A stretch of DNA of 64,000 nt from UBA4732 sp963823075 (GTDB taxonomy: Bacteria; Planctomycetota; Planctomycetia; Gemmatales; Gemmataceae). The translations under genes were made by a program, and so were the position numbers. The notes below the pieces were generated by a model. It was given only the letters and a program-made list of their open reading frames with translations. It did no database searches and was not told the origin of the DNA. The stretch is from assembly GCA_963823075.1 (NCBI GenBank), contig CAWGKE010000001.1, positions 1,612,001 to 1,676,000 of the forward strand, read 5' to 3'. Every line of letters begins with the position of its first letter. Position 1 is the first letter of the stretch. Shown piece after piece: positions 8,843 through 19,300 of this stretch.

Positions 8843-9566
8843 ACGCGGTCCGCCTGCTCCCCTTTGCGACGGCGGACGGCCCGCACAACATGGCCGCCGA
8901 CGAATCGCTTCTCGAAGCCGCGATCGCCGGCGCCGCCTCGCTGCGGTTCTACGGCTGGTCGGTGCCGACGCTCAGCCTCGGTTACTTTCAGCCGCAATCC
9001 GTTCGTCTTGCCGACTCGCGCCTGACCGGCTTGCCGTGGGTGCGCCGGCCGACCGGCGGCGCCGCGCTGGTCCACCATCACGAACTGACCTACGCCGTCG
9101 CCCTGCCTGCCGGCCGGCCGTGGCAAGCACCGGTGAATCGTGGTTGGCGCGGATGCACGCGATCGTTGCGGAGGCGTTAGCTGGACTATCCGCTGGTCTA
9201 GAAAGAGTCGTTGGGGAATCGAAATACGGCGAAATCCTGTGCTTCCTGCACCACACGCCGGGCGACCTGCGGATCGGTCGGGCCAAGGTCGTCGGCAGCG
9301 CCCAGCGCCGCCAGCGCGGCGCGCTGCTCCAGCACGGCGCCGTTCTGCTGGCCGCCAGTCCGTTCACTCCGGCCCTGCCGGGCGTCGCCGACTTAACCGA
9401 CCCTCGGCTCGACGCCGCGGCGGTCGCATCGGCAGTCGCGGATCGCTTCATGCGGCGCACCGGCTGGCGGCTGGATGCGTCCAACTGGACCGAGGAGCAG
9501 CGCCGCCGCATCGACGCCCTGGCGGCGGAGAAGTACGCCCATCCCGCCTGGAACGGCAAACGCTGA
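8827..9566 (+). CDS. Lipoate-protein ligase A / octanoyltransferase family protein, frameshifted
   Basis: Member of the BPL/LplA/LipB catalytic domain family that attaches lipoate or octanoate to carrier lysines. The motif WVRRPTGGAALVHHHELTYA is the hallmark substrate-binding block. The first frame (ATG 8827) loses alignment near 9112-9135. The second frame continues as TGESWLARMHAIVAEALAGL and ends at 9566; one base appears to be missing. The total is about 246 residues. Its overlap with gcvPB places it in the gcv operon, where GcvH is the obvious acceptor. Whether it is an LplA or a LipM-type octanoyltransferase cannot be decided by eye. Confidence 0.82.
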
Positions 9567-9570
9567 CAAA

Positions 9571-9606
9571 GGAAAAACCCCGCAGCGTCGGGCGAACGCT
9601 GCGGGG
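9571..9606 (-). terminator. Rho-independent terminator for the cysteine-rich gene
   Basis: Perfect 11-base stem: CCCCGCAGCGT at 9578-9588 pairs with ACGCTGCGGGG at 9596-9606 across a 7-base loop. Five A residues at 9573-9577 on the plus strand become a U-run after the hairpin on the minus strand. It lies 165 bases past the stop of the 9772-10461 gene and just after the convergent ligase gene. Confidence 0.75.
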
Positions 9607-9771
9607 CCGAGGGGTAGGCACAATCGAGTCGATCCAGGGCGTTCGGTCGCACCCGTTGGGGCGGTTCGTCGGCCGCCCGGAGAGAGGGGGCGGGACCGCG
9701 AACCTTCGGACGCGGCGGCTTTCCATGCCGCCGGCGGCGCGGCCCACGCGCTTCTCAGGCCGGCAAACTCC

Positions 9772-10461
9772 TTAAAACGGATTCTTGTTATCCTTTTCGA
9801 TCGTGACGGTCGCGGCCGGGGCCACCTCGAAGGGGGCCGGCGCTTTCGCCTCCTTGGGCTTGTCGGTGTCCTTCGGCAGCGGCTTGGCCGGCGTACCGTC
9901 CTTCGGCGCGCCGATCTGCTCGCCTGGGGCGGGGGCTGTGACGGGAGCGCCGACGGGGGCGCCGTAGGCGGACGTGCCGTTGCAACCGCAACCGGTGTTG
10001 CAGCCGCTGTCGCAGCCGCAATCGTTGCGGTGGAAGCGGGACTTGAGCCGCTCCCAGAACGACGGGCCGCTGTCGCAGCCGCACGACGGAACCGCGGCGC
10101 AGCCGCACGCCGGGGCGGCGGCGCAGCCGCAGCCGCAGTCGGACGACGACCAGCCCCAGTGGCCCTTGAACCGCGAGAAGAGGCCTTCGCTCTCGCAGCC
10201 GCAGGCCGGCGCGGTCTCGCAGCCGCAGCCGCAATCGTCGTGGCGGGCGAAGCGGGCGCGCAGCTTGGCGAAGAAGCCTTCGCTCTCGCAGCCGCAACCG
10301 GAGTCGCAGCTGCTGCAGCCGCCGCCGCAGCTGCTACATGGGGCGCCGGCCGCGACGGGGGCGGCGACCGGCGCGGGTGAGGCGGGCGGCGGCGGCGGCG
10401 CGGCGGCAGGCGCATCGCCCACGAGCCACGCCGAGGTGACGAGCAAAAACGCTGCATTCAC
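9772..10461 (-). CDS. Secreted cysteine-rich repeat protein (CGC clusters)
   Basis: A 229-residue protein with a signal peptide (hydrophobic segment FLLVTSAWLVG then Ala-rich). A Pro/Ala stretch follows, then about 100 residues dense in Cys-Gly-Cys. Three degenerate repeats alternate CGC/CGCGC clusters with a short amphipathic segment: FFAKLRARFARH, LFSRFKGHWGW, FWERLKSRFHRN. The C-terminal third is Pro/Lys-rich and ends in NKNPF. The GTG start at 10461 has TGGAGG 9 bases upstream; upstream frame extensions lack a secretion signal. The pattern suggests disulfide cross-linking or metal binding at the cell surface. Function unknown; I recognise no Pfam family. Confidence 0.8.
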   Translation of the reverse strand: MNAAFLLVTSAWLVGDAPAAAPPPPPASPAPVAAPVAAGAPCSSCGGGCSSCDSGCGCESEGFFAKLRARFARHDDCGCGCETAPACGCESEGLFSRFKGHWGWSSSDCGCGCAAAPACGCAAVPSCGCDSGPSFWERLKSRFHRNDCGCDSGCNTGCGCNGTSAYGAPVGAPVTAPAPGEQIGAPKDGTPAKPLPKDTDKPKEAKAPAPFEVAPAATVTIEKDNKNPF

Positions 10462-10716
10462 GAGTGGTAACCTCCAGTGGTAGGTAACTTCGGCGGGAGG
10501 CCGCCGTCCCGCCGACGGAGCGTCCCGCCCCGGCCGGTTCGACGGCCCGCGCCTTCCCTGAGTCCTCTGCAATCCGCAACCGGCGCTCCGCCCGTCCCTC
10601 CCGGACACGACGGCTCGCTGATTCCTATCCCCTTTCATCGGCCGCCCGCCCCGCCCGTCTTGAGCCGCTTTCCCAAAATCGTCACGTCCACCGTCCTGCC
10701 TCGCTTCCGCAGTCAT

Positions 10717-10780
10717 GGCGAGCGGCCGGCGTGAGCCGGCTGATGCAGGTTCATCAGCCGGCTCACGCCGGCCGCTCGCC
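10717..10780. repeat. Perfect 29-base palindrome upstream of recJ
   Basis: The arms 10717-10745 and 10752-10780 are exact reverse complements with a 6-base loop. The inner core contains AGCCGGCT steps. It lies between the divergent cysteine-rich gene and recJ, so it cannot be a terminator of either. A TATAAT hexamer starts 18 bases after it. The rest of the 10462-10849 gap holds no gene I can support. Confidence 0.85.
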
Positions 10781-10849
10781 GTGCGCGAACCGCGGGGTAT
10801 AATCGTGGTGGCGCCCCACGCCGGCCATGCAAGCGAAAAGGACCGAACC

Positions 10850-12631
10850 CTGTCCCCCCCTCTGCCTAAACCGTGGCGGCTCTTGCCGCACGACCCGACC
10901 GCCATCGAGCGGCTGGCGTCCGCGCTCCGGCTGGCGCCGATCACCGCCCAGCTCCTGCTCAACCGCGGCCTGACCTCGCCGGACGACGCCCGGCGCTTCC
11001 TCGACGCCCCGCTGACCGGCTTGCACGCGCCGGAGCTGCTGCCGGGCGCCTCCCAGGCGGCCGCGCATATCTTCGAGGCCGTCCGGCAAGGCCGCCGCAT
11101 CTGCGTCTACGGCGACTACGACGTGGACGGCGTCAGCGGCGCCGCCATCCTGCTCCAGTGCCTCCGTCTCCTCGGCGCCCAGGCCGATCTGTACGTGCCG
11201 CGCCGGCTCGATGAGGGCTACGGACTCAACCGCGACGCCCTCGTCCAGATCGCGGCGAGCGGCGTTTCGCTGGTCGTCACGGTCGATTGCGGCATCGCCA
11301 GCGTCGCGGAGGCGGAAGAGGCCAAACGACTCGGGCTGGAGCTGATCGTCACCGACCACCATGAATTCAAGGAAACGCTGCCCGACGCGGCGGCGCTGGT
11401 CCATCCGCGTCTGCCGGGCGGCGCCTATCCGTTCGGCGGACTTTCCGGGTCCGCCGTGGCGCTGAAGCTGGCGTGGGCGCTGGCGCAGAAGGCCAGCGGC
11501 GGGCCGAAGGTGACGCCGCGCTACAAGGAGTTCCTGCTCGACGCCGTGGCCCTGGCGTCGCTCGGCGTCGTGGCCGACGTGGTGCCGCTCCTGGATGAAA
11601 ACCGCATCCTGGTGCGCTACGGACTGCACCGACTGCGCGAGGCGCCGCCGCTGGGGCTGCGGGCGCTGTGTCAGGCGGCGGGCATTGAGGACGGGGCCGA
11701 GCTGCGGGCCTACGACGTGGGCTTTCGCATCGCCCCACGGCTGAACGCGGCCGGCCGGCTCGGCTGCGCCCGCCTGGTGGTGGACCTGCTGACGACGACG
11801 CGGCAGGAGCAGGCGACCGACCTGGCCCGCTACCTGGAGGGGCAGAACACGCAGCGCCAGCAGCTGGAGCGGCGCATGACGGCAGAGGCTCGGCGACTGG
11901 TCGCGGAGCAGGGGCGGCAGGACGACCCGGCGCTTGTGCTGGCCAGCGCCGACTGGCACGGCGGCGTCATCGGCATCGTCGCCGGTCGGCTGGCCGAATC
12001 CTACGCGCGGCCGGCTTTGATTATCAAGCTGCCGGCGGCGGGGGAGGACGGCGCGGAGGCTGGACTGGCCGTCGGCTCGGGCCGGTCGGTCCCCGGCTTC
12101 GCGCTGCACGAGGCGCTCGCGGAATGCGGCGACCTGCTGCTGGGCCACGGCGGCCACCCCGCCGCAGCCGGTTTCCGCCTGCGGCCGGAGAACATTGACT
12201 CCTTCCGGGATCGCTTTTGCGCGGTGACGGCCGCACGGCGGCCGGAGGGGCCTCGGCCGGCGGAGCTGGTGCTGGACGCCGAGGCGCCGCTGAGCGCCTT
12301 GACGTTCGGCCTGTTGCGGGACCTCGACCGGCTGGAGCCGTATGGGGCGGGGAACCGCCGGCCGCTGTTCCTCGCCGGCGGCCTGCAGGTGGAGGGCGAG
12401 CCGCGCAAGGTGGGCGGCGGCGAACGCCACTTGCTTTTCCGCGTCCGCCAGAACGGCGTGGCCCTCAAGGCCATCGCCTTCGGCATGGCCGACCGCGTGG
12501 AGGAGCTGATGTCGGCCGGCGGGGCCTGCTCCCTGGCGTGTACGCCGAAACTGAACGAGTGGCAGGGCCGCCGCAGCGTTGATCTGGAGGTGACCGACTT
12601 CCAGGTGGGGCCGGAGGCGCGGCTGACCTGA
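10850..12631 (+). CDS. recJ: Single-stranded-DNA-specific 5'-3' exonuclease RecJ
   Basis: DHH-superfamily exonuclease acting in RecFOR recombination and mismatch repair. Motifs are YGDYDVDGVSG (D89, D91, D93), VDCGIAS and VTDHHEF (D169, H170, H171), followed by DHHA1 features (GHGGHPAAAGFRL) and the C-terminal OB region. The start is uncertain: CTG 10850 has AAGGA 7 bases upstream and falls just before the conserved PKPWRLLPHD. GTG codons at 10805 and 10808 are alternatives, but a TATAAT at 10798-10803 would place the transcript start after them. ATG 10715 is unlikely because translation would run through the palindrome. The gene converges on the helicase. Confidence 0.92.
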   Translation: MSPPLPKPWRLLPHDPTAIERLASALRLAPITAQLLLNRGLTSPDDARRFLDAPLTGLHAPELLPGASQAAAHIFEAVRQGRRICVYGDYDVDGVSGAAILLQCLRLLGAQADLYVPRRLDEGYGLNRDALVQIAASGVSLVVTVDCGIASVAEAEEAKRLGLELIVTDHHEFKETLPDAAALVHPRLPGGAYPFGGLSGSAVALKLAWALAQKASGGPKVTPRYKEFLLDAVALASLGVVADVVPLLDENRILVRYGLHRLREAPPLGLRALCQAAGIEDGAELRAYDVGFRIAPRLNAAGRLGCARLVVDLLTTTRQEQATDLARYLEGQNTQRQQLERRMTAEARRLVAEQGRQDDPALVLASADWHGGVIGIVAGRLAESYARPALIIKLPAAGEDGAEAGLAVGSGRSVPGFALHEALAECGDLLLGHGGHPAAAGFRLRPENIDSFRDRFCAVTAARRPEGPRPAELVLDAEAPLSALTFGLLRDLDRLEPYGAGNRRPLFLAGGLQVEGEPRKVGGGERHLLFRVRQNGVALKAIAFGMADRVEELMSAGGACSLACTPKLNEWQGRRSVDLEVTDFQVGPEARLT

Positions 12632-12653
12632 TGGGCACGTTCCGGCCGACGAC

Positions 12654-15468
12654 TCACCGGAACACCACCCAGCTCAGTCCGAGAAACTCGACGTCATCCG
12701 TCCAATCCCAGACCTCCGCCGTTTCTTCGAGCCGGCGACGGGCGGCCTCGAAGGCGGCGCCGGCATCCGGGACCGCTTCGGTCGGCGCCGCCGCATCGGC
12801 CTCGCCGGCCACGGCGGGCCAAACCGCGTCCTCGTCGATTCGGCCGTCGGCCGCCACGAACACCGGCTCGAACCGGAACAGGCATTCATCGCTGTCTTCG
12901 CGGGCGATCCGCTGTCGCACGACGAAGACGAATAGGAAGCCGGAGCGGCCGGCCAGCTTCGGCGCCGTGACGTGGCGAACCGCCGTGAGGCCGCCGAAAT
13001 CGTAGGAGCCGGCGTACTGGAGCATGGCGTCCACGAACGGATGGCCCAGCGCCAGGAACTCCGCGTCGGGCCGATGGATGGCCAGCTCGCGGTCGAACGT
13101 GGCGTTGCGGACGCGCTCCGGCAGCTCCGCGGCGCGCAGCACGTCCGGCGTCAGGAACTCCAGGAACGACTCCTTGCGCTGCACTTGTCGGCGGTGCCGC
13201 GTCAGGAAGCGCTCGGTGAACGCCCGCAGGTCGTCCAGCGTCAGGTCCGACGCCAGTTCGCGCCGGTAACTGTCGAACGAGTAGCTGGACACGTCGCGGA
13301 ACAGGCTCCGAGTGGCGATCTCATACGCCCGCTTGGCCCGCTCCACCGCTTCGGCGATCTCCTTCTGCGTCTGCTTGTTCAGGTCCCCCTCGACCAGCGC
13401 CCGCTGGTAGATGTGCTTCGGGTCGATCTCGCTTTCCAGCTGACCGTTGAGCGTCCCCTTGATGTCCTCCGGGTCCTCGCCGGTGACCTTCCCCAGGGCC
13501 GTCGCCGCCCGCCCCAGCCGGTCCTCGAAATACGCCTGCACCGTCTCCTCGATGGTCGCCTTGTTGAGCAGGTGGTAGACCTGCACCACCTTGTCCTGGC
13601 CGTAGCGGTAGACGCGGCCGACTCGCTGCTCCACGCGCATCGGGTTCCACGGCAGATCGTAATTGACGCAAATGTGGCAGAACTGGAGGTTGATCCCCTC
13701 GCCGCCCGCTTCCGTGGAGACGAGGAACCGCACCTTGGGGTGATCGCGGAAGAGGCGCTGGCTGGTACGCTTGGTCGTCGGCGCCTCCAGCGCGCCGTCC
13801 CGCGCGAACGGCGCCCACACGGCTTGCAGATCCTGCTCGGATTCGCCCTGCCGCTCCAGCTTCATGCCGCCGTGGATCACGACGACCGACCCCTTGCCGT
13901 AGCGCCCTCGAGCTCACGAACCAGGTGGCGCTGCGTTTCGCGGTACTCGGTGAAGATCAGCACCTTTTCTTCCGCGCCGCGCCGCTTTCCTGGGCAACCT
14001 GGCCGATCAGCCCCACCAGTTCGTCGAGCTTCTTGTCGCGCTTCACGGCCTGCGCCAGCAGCCGTTCGAGAAGCGCGATCTCCCCCTCGACCATTTCCCG
14101 GTCACCGCGGAGGGCGTCCCGTTCCTCGATTTCGCCCTCATAACGCTCGTCGCGGTCCTCCGGCTCTTCCTCCTCCTCCGGCGGCAGCTTGTCCAGCACC
14201 CCCCGCAGGCGCAGCAGCCGGGCCGTCAGGGCGGCGCGGATGGCGGCCGTCGAGCTGCCGTTGAGCTTCTGGAACGTTGTCAGCAGGAAGCCCGCCGCCC
14301 GCCGTTGGGTCGGGTCGCCGTGCCGTTCGAGCGCCTGATACCCCGTGCGGATGTAGTCGGTGACGGCTTCGTAGAAGCGGCGTTCGTCGTCGTACATCTT
14401 GCACAGAAGACGATGCGTCTGCCGGCCCTTGAAGACCTTGCGGCCCTCGGCGTCGGTGACGTCCTTCTTCGGCGTGCGGATGACCAGCTCGGTGAACTTC
14501 CGGCCGCCGCCAATCTCGGTAAACAGGTTGCGCTCTTCCAGGGCGCTGAAATCGATGTCGTCCTCCAGCAGCGCCACCAGGTTCTTGAAGCGGCTGTGGT
14601 TCTCCTCGCCCTGGTGCGGGGTGGCGGTCAGAAGCAGGAACGCCTCGCTGTATTGCTTCCTGGCGACCTCCTCGGCCAGACGGTAGTTGAGCGTCTTTTC
14701 CACCTTTCCGGAGCCGTAATCGAGGGCGCTGAGGCGGTGGGCCTCGTCGAAGATGATGAGGTCCCACTTGCGGTTTTCGAGGAGCAGGCTCTTGTGCTCC
14801 GGCCGCTTGAGGCGATCGAGCGAGGCGATGGCGTGCGTCTTGAAGGCCCAGATGCGCGGGTTGACGGAGTGGAAGTCGCGGCCGAAGATTTCGAAGGTCT
14901 CGCCGAATTTGTCTTGCAGCTCTTCCTGCCACTGGGTCGTGAGCCCGGCGGGCGTGATGATGAGGGTGCGCTTGGCCTGGCCGCGCTGGGCGAGCGCCTG
15001 CCAGATCATGCCGGCCTCGATGGTCTTGCCGAGTCCGACCTCGTCGGCCAGGAGGAAGCGCCGCCGCGGGCTGGAGACGACGCGGTGCGCGGCGAAGATC
15101 TGGTGCGGCAGGATCTCAGTGCGGGCGTTGCCGAGCTGGCCGCCTTTGTTGCCGGTGAGAAACCGCGCTGCCTGCATCTTCAGCTCGAAGCGCCACACCT
15201 CTTCCCACTGGCCGCGCGCCGCCCGTTCCAGCGGCGTCTCGATGCGCTCCAGTTCGTGGAAGTAGAGGAGCTTGTTCTCGGAGCGGTACGGCGGCGACAT
15301 GAAGACGGAGGGGTTGAACTCCACCTTGGCCAGGTCGTCGCACACCTTGACGATGCGGCCGACGCCGTAGGGCTTGTACACGGGGTTCGTGCTGCGGACG
15401 AGGGCGCCTTCGGCGAAGGAGCCGGCTGAGGCGCCGCGGTCCAGGGGTGGAGGTTCGACTTGTGCCAT
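12654..15468 (-). CDS. SNF2-family helicase, two apparent frameshifts
   Basis: A protein of about 937 residues once frames are joined. The N-terminal part has Walker A in ADEVGLGKTIEAG, Walker B in IIFDEAHRLSALD and motif III LLTATPH. The C-terminal helicase lobe has STEAGGEGINLQF and VEQRVGRVYRYGQ. Between them KVLIFTEYRETQRHLVRELE lies in a third frame, so indels fall near 13980 and 13910. Family members of this RapA/DrmD-like type occur next to DNA methyltransferases in phage-defence loci, as here. The current start is ATG 15468, supplied by the inserted PIN module. The original GTG start was probably 16394, overlapping the methyltransferase stop. Confidence 0.85.
15291..15420 (-). repeat. 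130-bp direct repeat, copy A (helicase 5' coding region)
   Basis: Inside the intact helicase gene. It matches 16241-16370 in the same orientation with 7 mismatches over 130 bases and no gaps. The repeat encodes FAEGALVRSTNPVY through FMSP. The two copies bracket the antitoxin-PIN pair. Confidence 0.92.
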
Positions 15469-15478
15469 ATGCCTGCGC

Positions 15479-15898
15479 CTATTTGGACCAGTCCTCGATG
15501 CGGAGGCCGGGAACCAGCCTGAAGTCGCGCACATTGCGCGTCACGAGAACGCCCCCTCGGTCGACCACCGACGCGGCGATGCGGAGGTCCATTTTGCGCA
15601 CCTTGATTTTGAGCCTTTTCAGCTCCTCATAACGCCGAATCGCCGGCTCGTCAAAATCAACGATTTGAATGCGGGACAGAAAGCGCACGGCGGCCGCAAG
15701 GCGACGATACGCCCAGGCCAGGCGCTCGGGCCGCTTCGCCTGGCGCAGTTCCGTGTACCAGCCGGACATCTGTTCCTCCACACAGACGACGGAGGTGGCG
15801 AGGTCGGCGGGCGCGACGGCGGCGACGCGGGCGACTACTTTCTCGTCCTCGTCCTGAAACAACTGCAGCGTGTCCGTGTCCAGCACATAGAGGCTCAT
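15479..15898 (-). CDS. PIN-domain toxin (VapC-like)
   Basis: A 139-residue PIN-domain protein. Acidic residues expected for the metal-binding RNase site are visible in YVLDTDTLQLFQ, VCVEEQMSGW, KMDLRIAAS and VTRNVRDF. It ends in VPGLRIEDWSK, a common VapC tail. The ATG overlaps the upstream antitoxin stop by 4 bases, a classic toxin-antitoxin arrangement. Its stop is 10 bases before the present helicase start, so the helicase now lies downstream of it in the same transcript. A degraded relative lies at 19886-20316. Confidence 0.87.
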   Translation of the reverse strand: MSLYVLDTDTLQLFQDEDEKVVARVAAVAPADLATSVVCVEEQMSGWYTELRQAKRPERLAWAYRRLAAAVRFLSRIQIVDFDEPAIRRYEELKRLKIKVRKMDLRIAASVVDRGGVLVTRNVRDFRLVPGLRIEDWSK

Positions 15899-16194
15899 AG
15901 CGCGTCCGGATCCTCATCGACCTTCCGCCGGTATTCTTCGACCGATCGTTTCCAATCGTCGATCCAGGGATCGTCCTTGTACATGCCGGCGAATTCCATC
16001 CAGGGGTGCGGCGAGGGGCCGACCTCCAGACCGACGATTTCCTTGCCCTTCTTGAGCCGGCCGTCGATCTTCGCGCGCAGCTTGGCCAGGGCTTCCTCGC
16101 GCATCGCGCCCCTGGCGCTGACTTTGAATGGTTCTGCGCTCCTGGCGCGGTAGCCGTTCCGGGCGACGCGTTCGATCAGGATGGGGATCTGCAT
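15895..16194 (-). CDS. Putative antitoxin of the PIN toxin (HicB-like N-terminus)
   Basis: A 99-residue protein beginning MQIPILIERVARNGYRARS, which resembles the beta-rich HicB-like fold of several antitoxin families. A charged helical region follows (REEALAKLRAKIDGRLKKG), then a Trp/Asp-rich C-terminus. It overlaps the PIN gene by 4 bases. No DNA-binding motif is evident, so autoregulation is unproven. The assignment as antitoxin rests on gene order and overlap. The same pair occurs as a pseudogene upstream of the methyltransferase. Confidence 0.75.
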   Translation of the reverse strand: MQIPILIERVARNGYRARSAEPFKVSARGAMREEALAKLRAKIDGRLKKGKEIVGLEVGPSPHPWMEFAGMYKDDPWIDDWKRSVEEYRRKVDEDPDAL

Positions 16195-16240
16195 GGCAAT
16201 GCCTCCGGGCGGTTCGCGCGGTTCCGTCCCATTCTACCGC

Positions 16241-16394
16241 GCGGCGACATGAAGACGGACGGGTTGAACTCTACCTTGGCCAGGTCGTCGCGCACCTTGA
16301 TGACGCGGCCGACGCCGTAGGGCCGGTACACGGGGTTCGTGCTGCGGACGAGGGCGCCTTCGGCGAAGGACGTGATCGGGGTGATGTTGGACAC
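16241..16394 (-). pseudogene. Truncated helicase 5' end (130-bp repeat copy B)
   Basis: A GTG at 16394 overlaps the methyltransferase TAG in the sequence TAGTG. It opens a frame reading SNITPITSFAEGALVRS through VEFNPSVFMSP, then leaves helicase homology at about 16241. Bases 16241-16370 are the second copy of the 130-bp repeat. This is best read as the original helicase start, cut off when the antitoxin-PIN module was inserted; the intact gene now begins at 15468. Confidence 0.85.
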
Positions 16395-19300
16395 TATTCG
16401 CCCTCGTCATCCGTTCCGGGCGCGGCCGGACCTGGGCTTCGGCTGCGAAACGTCCCAATATCGTCGTAGGCTTGCACCAGAACCGCCAACTCCCTGTCAT
16501 CGATTTCCCAGACCGCGGCAGCCGCTTTCGCCAGTTCTAGTTCCGAGGCTCGGGATTGGTCAGCTCCCGCCGAGACTTCTTTGTGGCACTGCTCCGAGAG
16601 CCGCACGATTCCTCGATGAGCCTTCGCCGACCGCTTGAACTTGGGCAGTCGAACCCGCGAGATGTCGGTAGGGAAATACCGCTGGGTCTGAACCCCAACG
16701 GAGGCGCAGTGCAGAGCCACTCGGGCCGGAATCGAATTCAAGAGGCCCGCGAGGAAAAAGGCTTCGTCGGCTTGATCGCAAGTGAGAAAAAGAAGTGTGT
16801 GATCCGGGATTACGGGCACATGCGACCCGTCCATGTCATGTGGACCGACGACGGTGCATTGAAAGAACTCGGACAGGTCCTTGAAGACGACCTTGTAGGG
16901 GGCCAAGGTGTAGTTGCCGACGTTGCCTACAACGTAGAATTCCGGTCTGGATCGGTGGAGTTGCTTGTAGCCGCTGCGCTTCTTGAGCGGTTCCTCGAAC
17001 CGCTTGAAGAATGCGAAGGTCTGCGGAAACCTCTGCTTCAGTACGGCAACCGACATTGGCTCGCCGAAACTGTCCCTGCTATGTGGGACAAGAATCATCG
17101 CAGAAGGCTGCGCGGACCACGCGCGGACATCTCGTCCCCGCAGCAGCGGGAAGAGGAAGTCGTTCTCAACCTGCACCGTTGTGGCTTCCACTTTGGTTCG
17201 GCCAATGTCGCCGAGATTCCTGATCAGCGAAGAACGTCCGCCCGGCTTGACGCGCTCGACCCAAAAGACGCCGTTAAAGCCTATCCCAAAACCACCGTCG
17301 ATCATGACGATTCTCGTCAAATTGGTGATGTTTCGACGGTTTTGGGATAGGCTCTTAAGCCAAGTACAGGAACCAGCGTAACTCCGATCCATGATCTCCG
17401 ATGATCGGTCGCCGAGAATCCTTTGCAGCAGGGGAAGCGCCTTCTTTGGGGCCGTGAGCCACGTCGCTCTCTCTCACACTCGGTTCAACGTGCGCGGCCT
17501 GCCATTCCCTGATTGCAAACCCTTGGCAGACGGTAGCCAGGTCCGTTTCCGGCACAACCGCACGCGGGACCGTCGGTACCCAAAGCCGATAGTCCACGGG
17601 GTAGTCCGTCTTGCTGCCGTTCTCGGCGATCAGGACCGACGTTCTGTTTACCGCGCTCTCAAAGGGTAGAGAGAGCGAGAGGTCTGAAACCGCTTGGACG
17701 CCGAACGGTCGATCATGCGCGATGGCGAATCGACGGAACCCTTCGTTGGCCCCGCTCTTGAAGATTGATTGTGTGATGACGTAGCCGAGCTTCCCCTTCT
17801 CGGAAAGGTAATGGTCGAAGGCTACATACACGAAGAGGACGGACAGCTCCCTTTTCACGTTGCCGAGCCTTGCTGCCGCGGTCGCACGTTCGCGCAGTCG
17901 ATACTTGTCCCATAGCGCGATGGTTGTATCGCGGTACTCCTTTGGCAGGCTCTCCCAGTTCACCCACGGCGGGTTCCCCGCCACGTAGTCCACCTTGCCG
18001 ATGAACAGCGGCGCGAAGGCATTCTTGATGATCCGCGCCCAGACGCCGTTCTTGTTCGCCTTGTCCAGCGCCACCAACTCGTTGTACAGCCCGACGTGCA
18101 GGCTCTCGGCCTCGGCGGGAAGCCCTTCGTCGCGGCAGCGCGCAGGAACTCGTCGGCCGTGTAGCCGTTCTTGACGCAGAACTCCAGCTGCTCGGCGTAC
18201 TTGGCGACGCCCTCCTTGTTTGCCGCGATCTCCGTCGGGATGAGGAACGTGGCGGCCGCCGTCTTCAGTTCCTTCGACTTGCCCAGCCCGCCCGACAGCA
18301 GATCGCCGTACTCCGAGGGCGTCATGATGGAATCGCACAGGTAGACGGGAATCTCAATCTTGTCGGCTCGGCTGACGTACTCGCGGATGGCGATGAGATA
18401 GTTGGTACGGGCGGCCATCACCGCCAGCGGGTTGAGGTCGAAGCCGACGACGTTGGCCAGAATCTTGCGGACGAGGTCGGCCTCGTCGTAGGCGCAGCGC
18501 TCGCGGTTGTCGTCGTACCACCGCTTGATGCGGTTGATCGCCATGACCAGGAAGGTGCCGGAGCCGCAGGCCGGGTCGAGCAGCCGCTTATCCGGATCGC
18601 CTGCGTAGCCCAATTCGTTGAGGACGTGCTCGGCCAGCCAGTCGGGCGTGTAGTACTCGCCGAGATCGTGGCGGACGCTCTTGGGGAAGAGCTGCTGGTA
18701 GAGTTTTTTGAGCAGGTCGCGGCTGGTCGCCGGGTCCTCGGACAGCGTGCCGGGGTTGTAGGCGTCCAGGCGCGTCATCATGTCGCGGACCAGCTTCTCG
18801 ATGGGGTCGGACCAGACAGAGGTGTACCAGGCGAACAGGTCCCCTTCGAGGAAGTTGGTGATGTTGAGATGCCGGAAGATGCTGCCGGCCTCCAGGTCAA
18901 CCAGCTCGCGCTTCAGTTTCTCGCTGGTCCCGGCCTGGAGCAGCTTCTGCACCTGGCTCTTGAGCAGGCCGCGGTGGAAGAACGCGACCGTCTCCGCCGC
19001 CAGCAGCTTCATGAACAGCGCGTAATAGCTGTGCAGGGAGAAGAGCAATTCGGCCGGTCTGAGGCCTTTCTGGGCGAGTCCGTAGGATTCGGCCAGCTTC
19101 TTGACCTTGTCCGACGGGTTGTCCACGTCGTAGCCGCAGACCTCGCCGAAGAGGATCTTCCACTGGTTGAAGAAAACCTTCGCCTTCGCGTTATCCGTGG
19201 TTGTGATCGCCTGGTAGAGCGCGTGAACGCCGGGAATGGCGATGGAGTTTTCGTTGGCCCCGAAGTCGCCGGCGAGGTACTCCGGCGAGAACGGCTTGCC

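Noticed and set aside
10477..10734. 85-codon plus-strand frame upstream of recJ
   Set aside because: Pro/Arg-rich, runs into the 29-base palindrome, no ribosome-binding site or motif.
10798..10803. TATAAT before recJ as a confident promoter
   Set aside because: The -10 hexamer is perfect but no acceptable -35 box lies 15-19 bases upstream (that region is the palindrome arm), so it is used only as an argument on the start codon.
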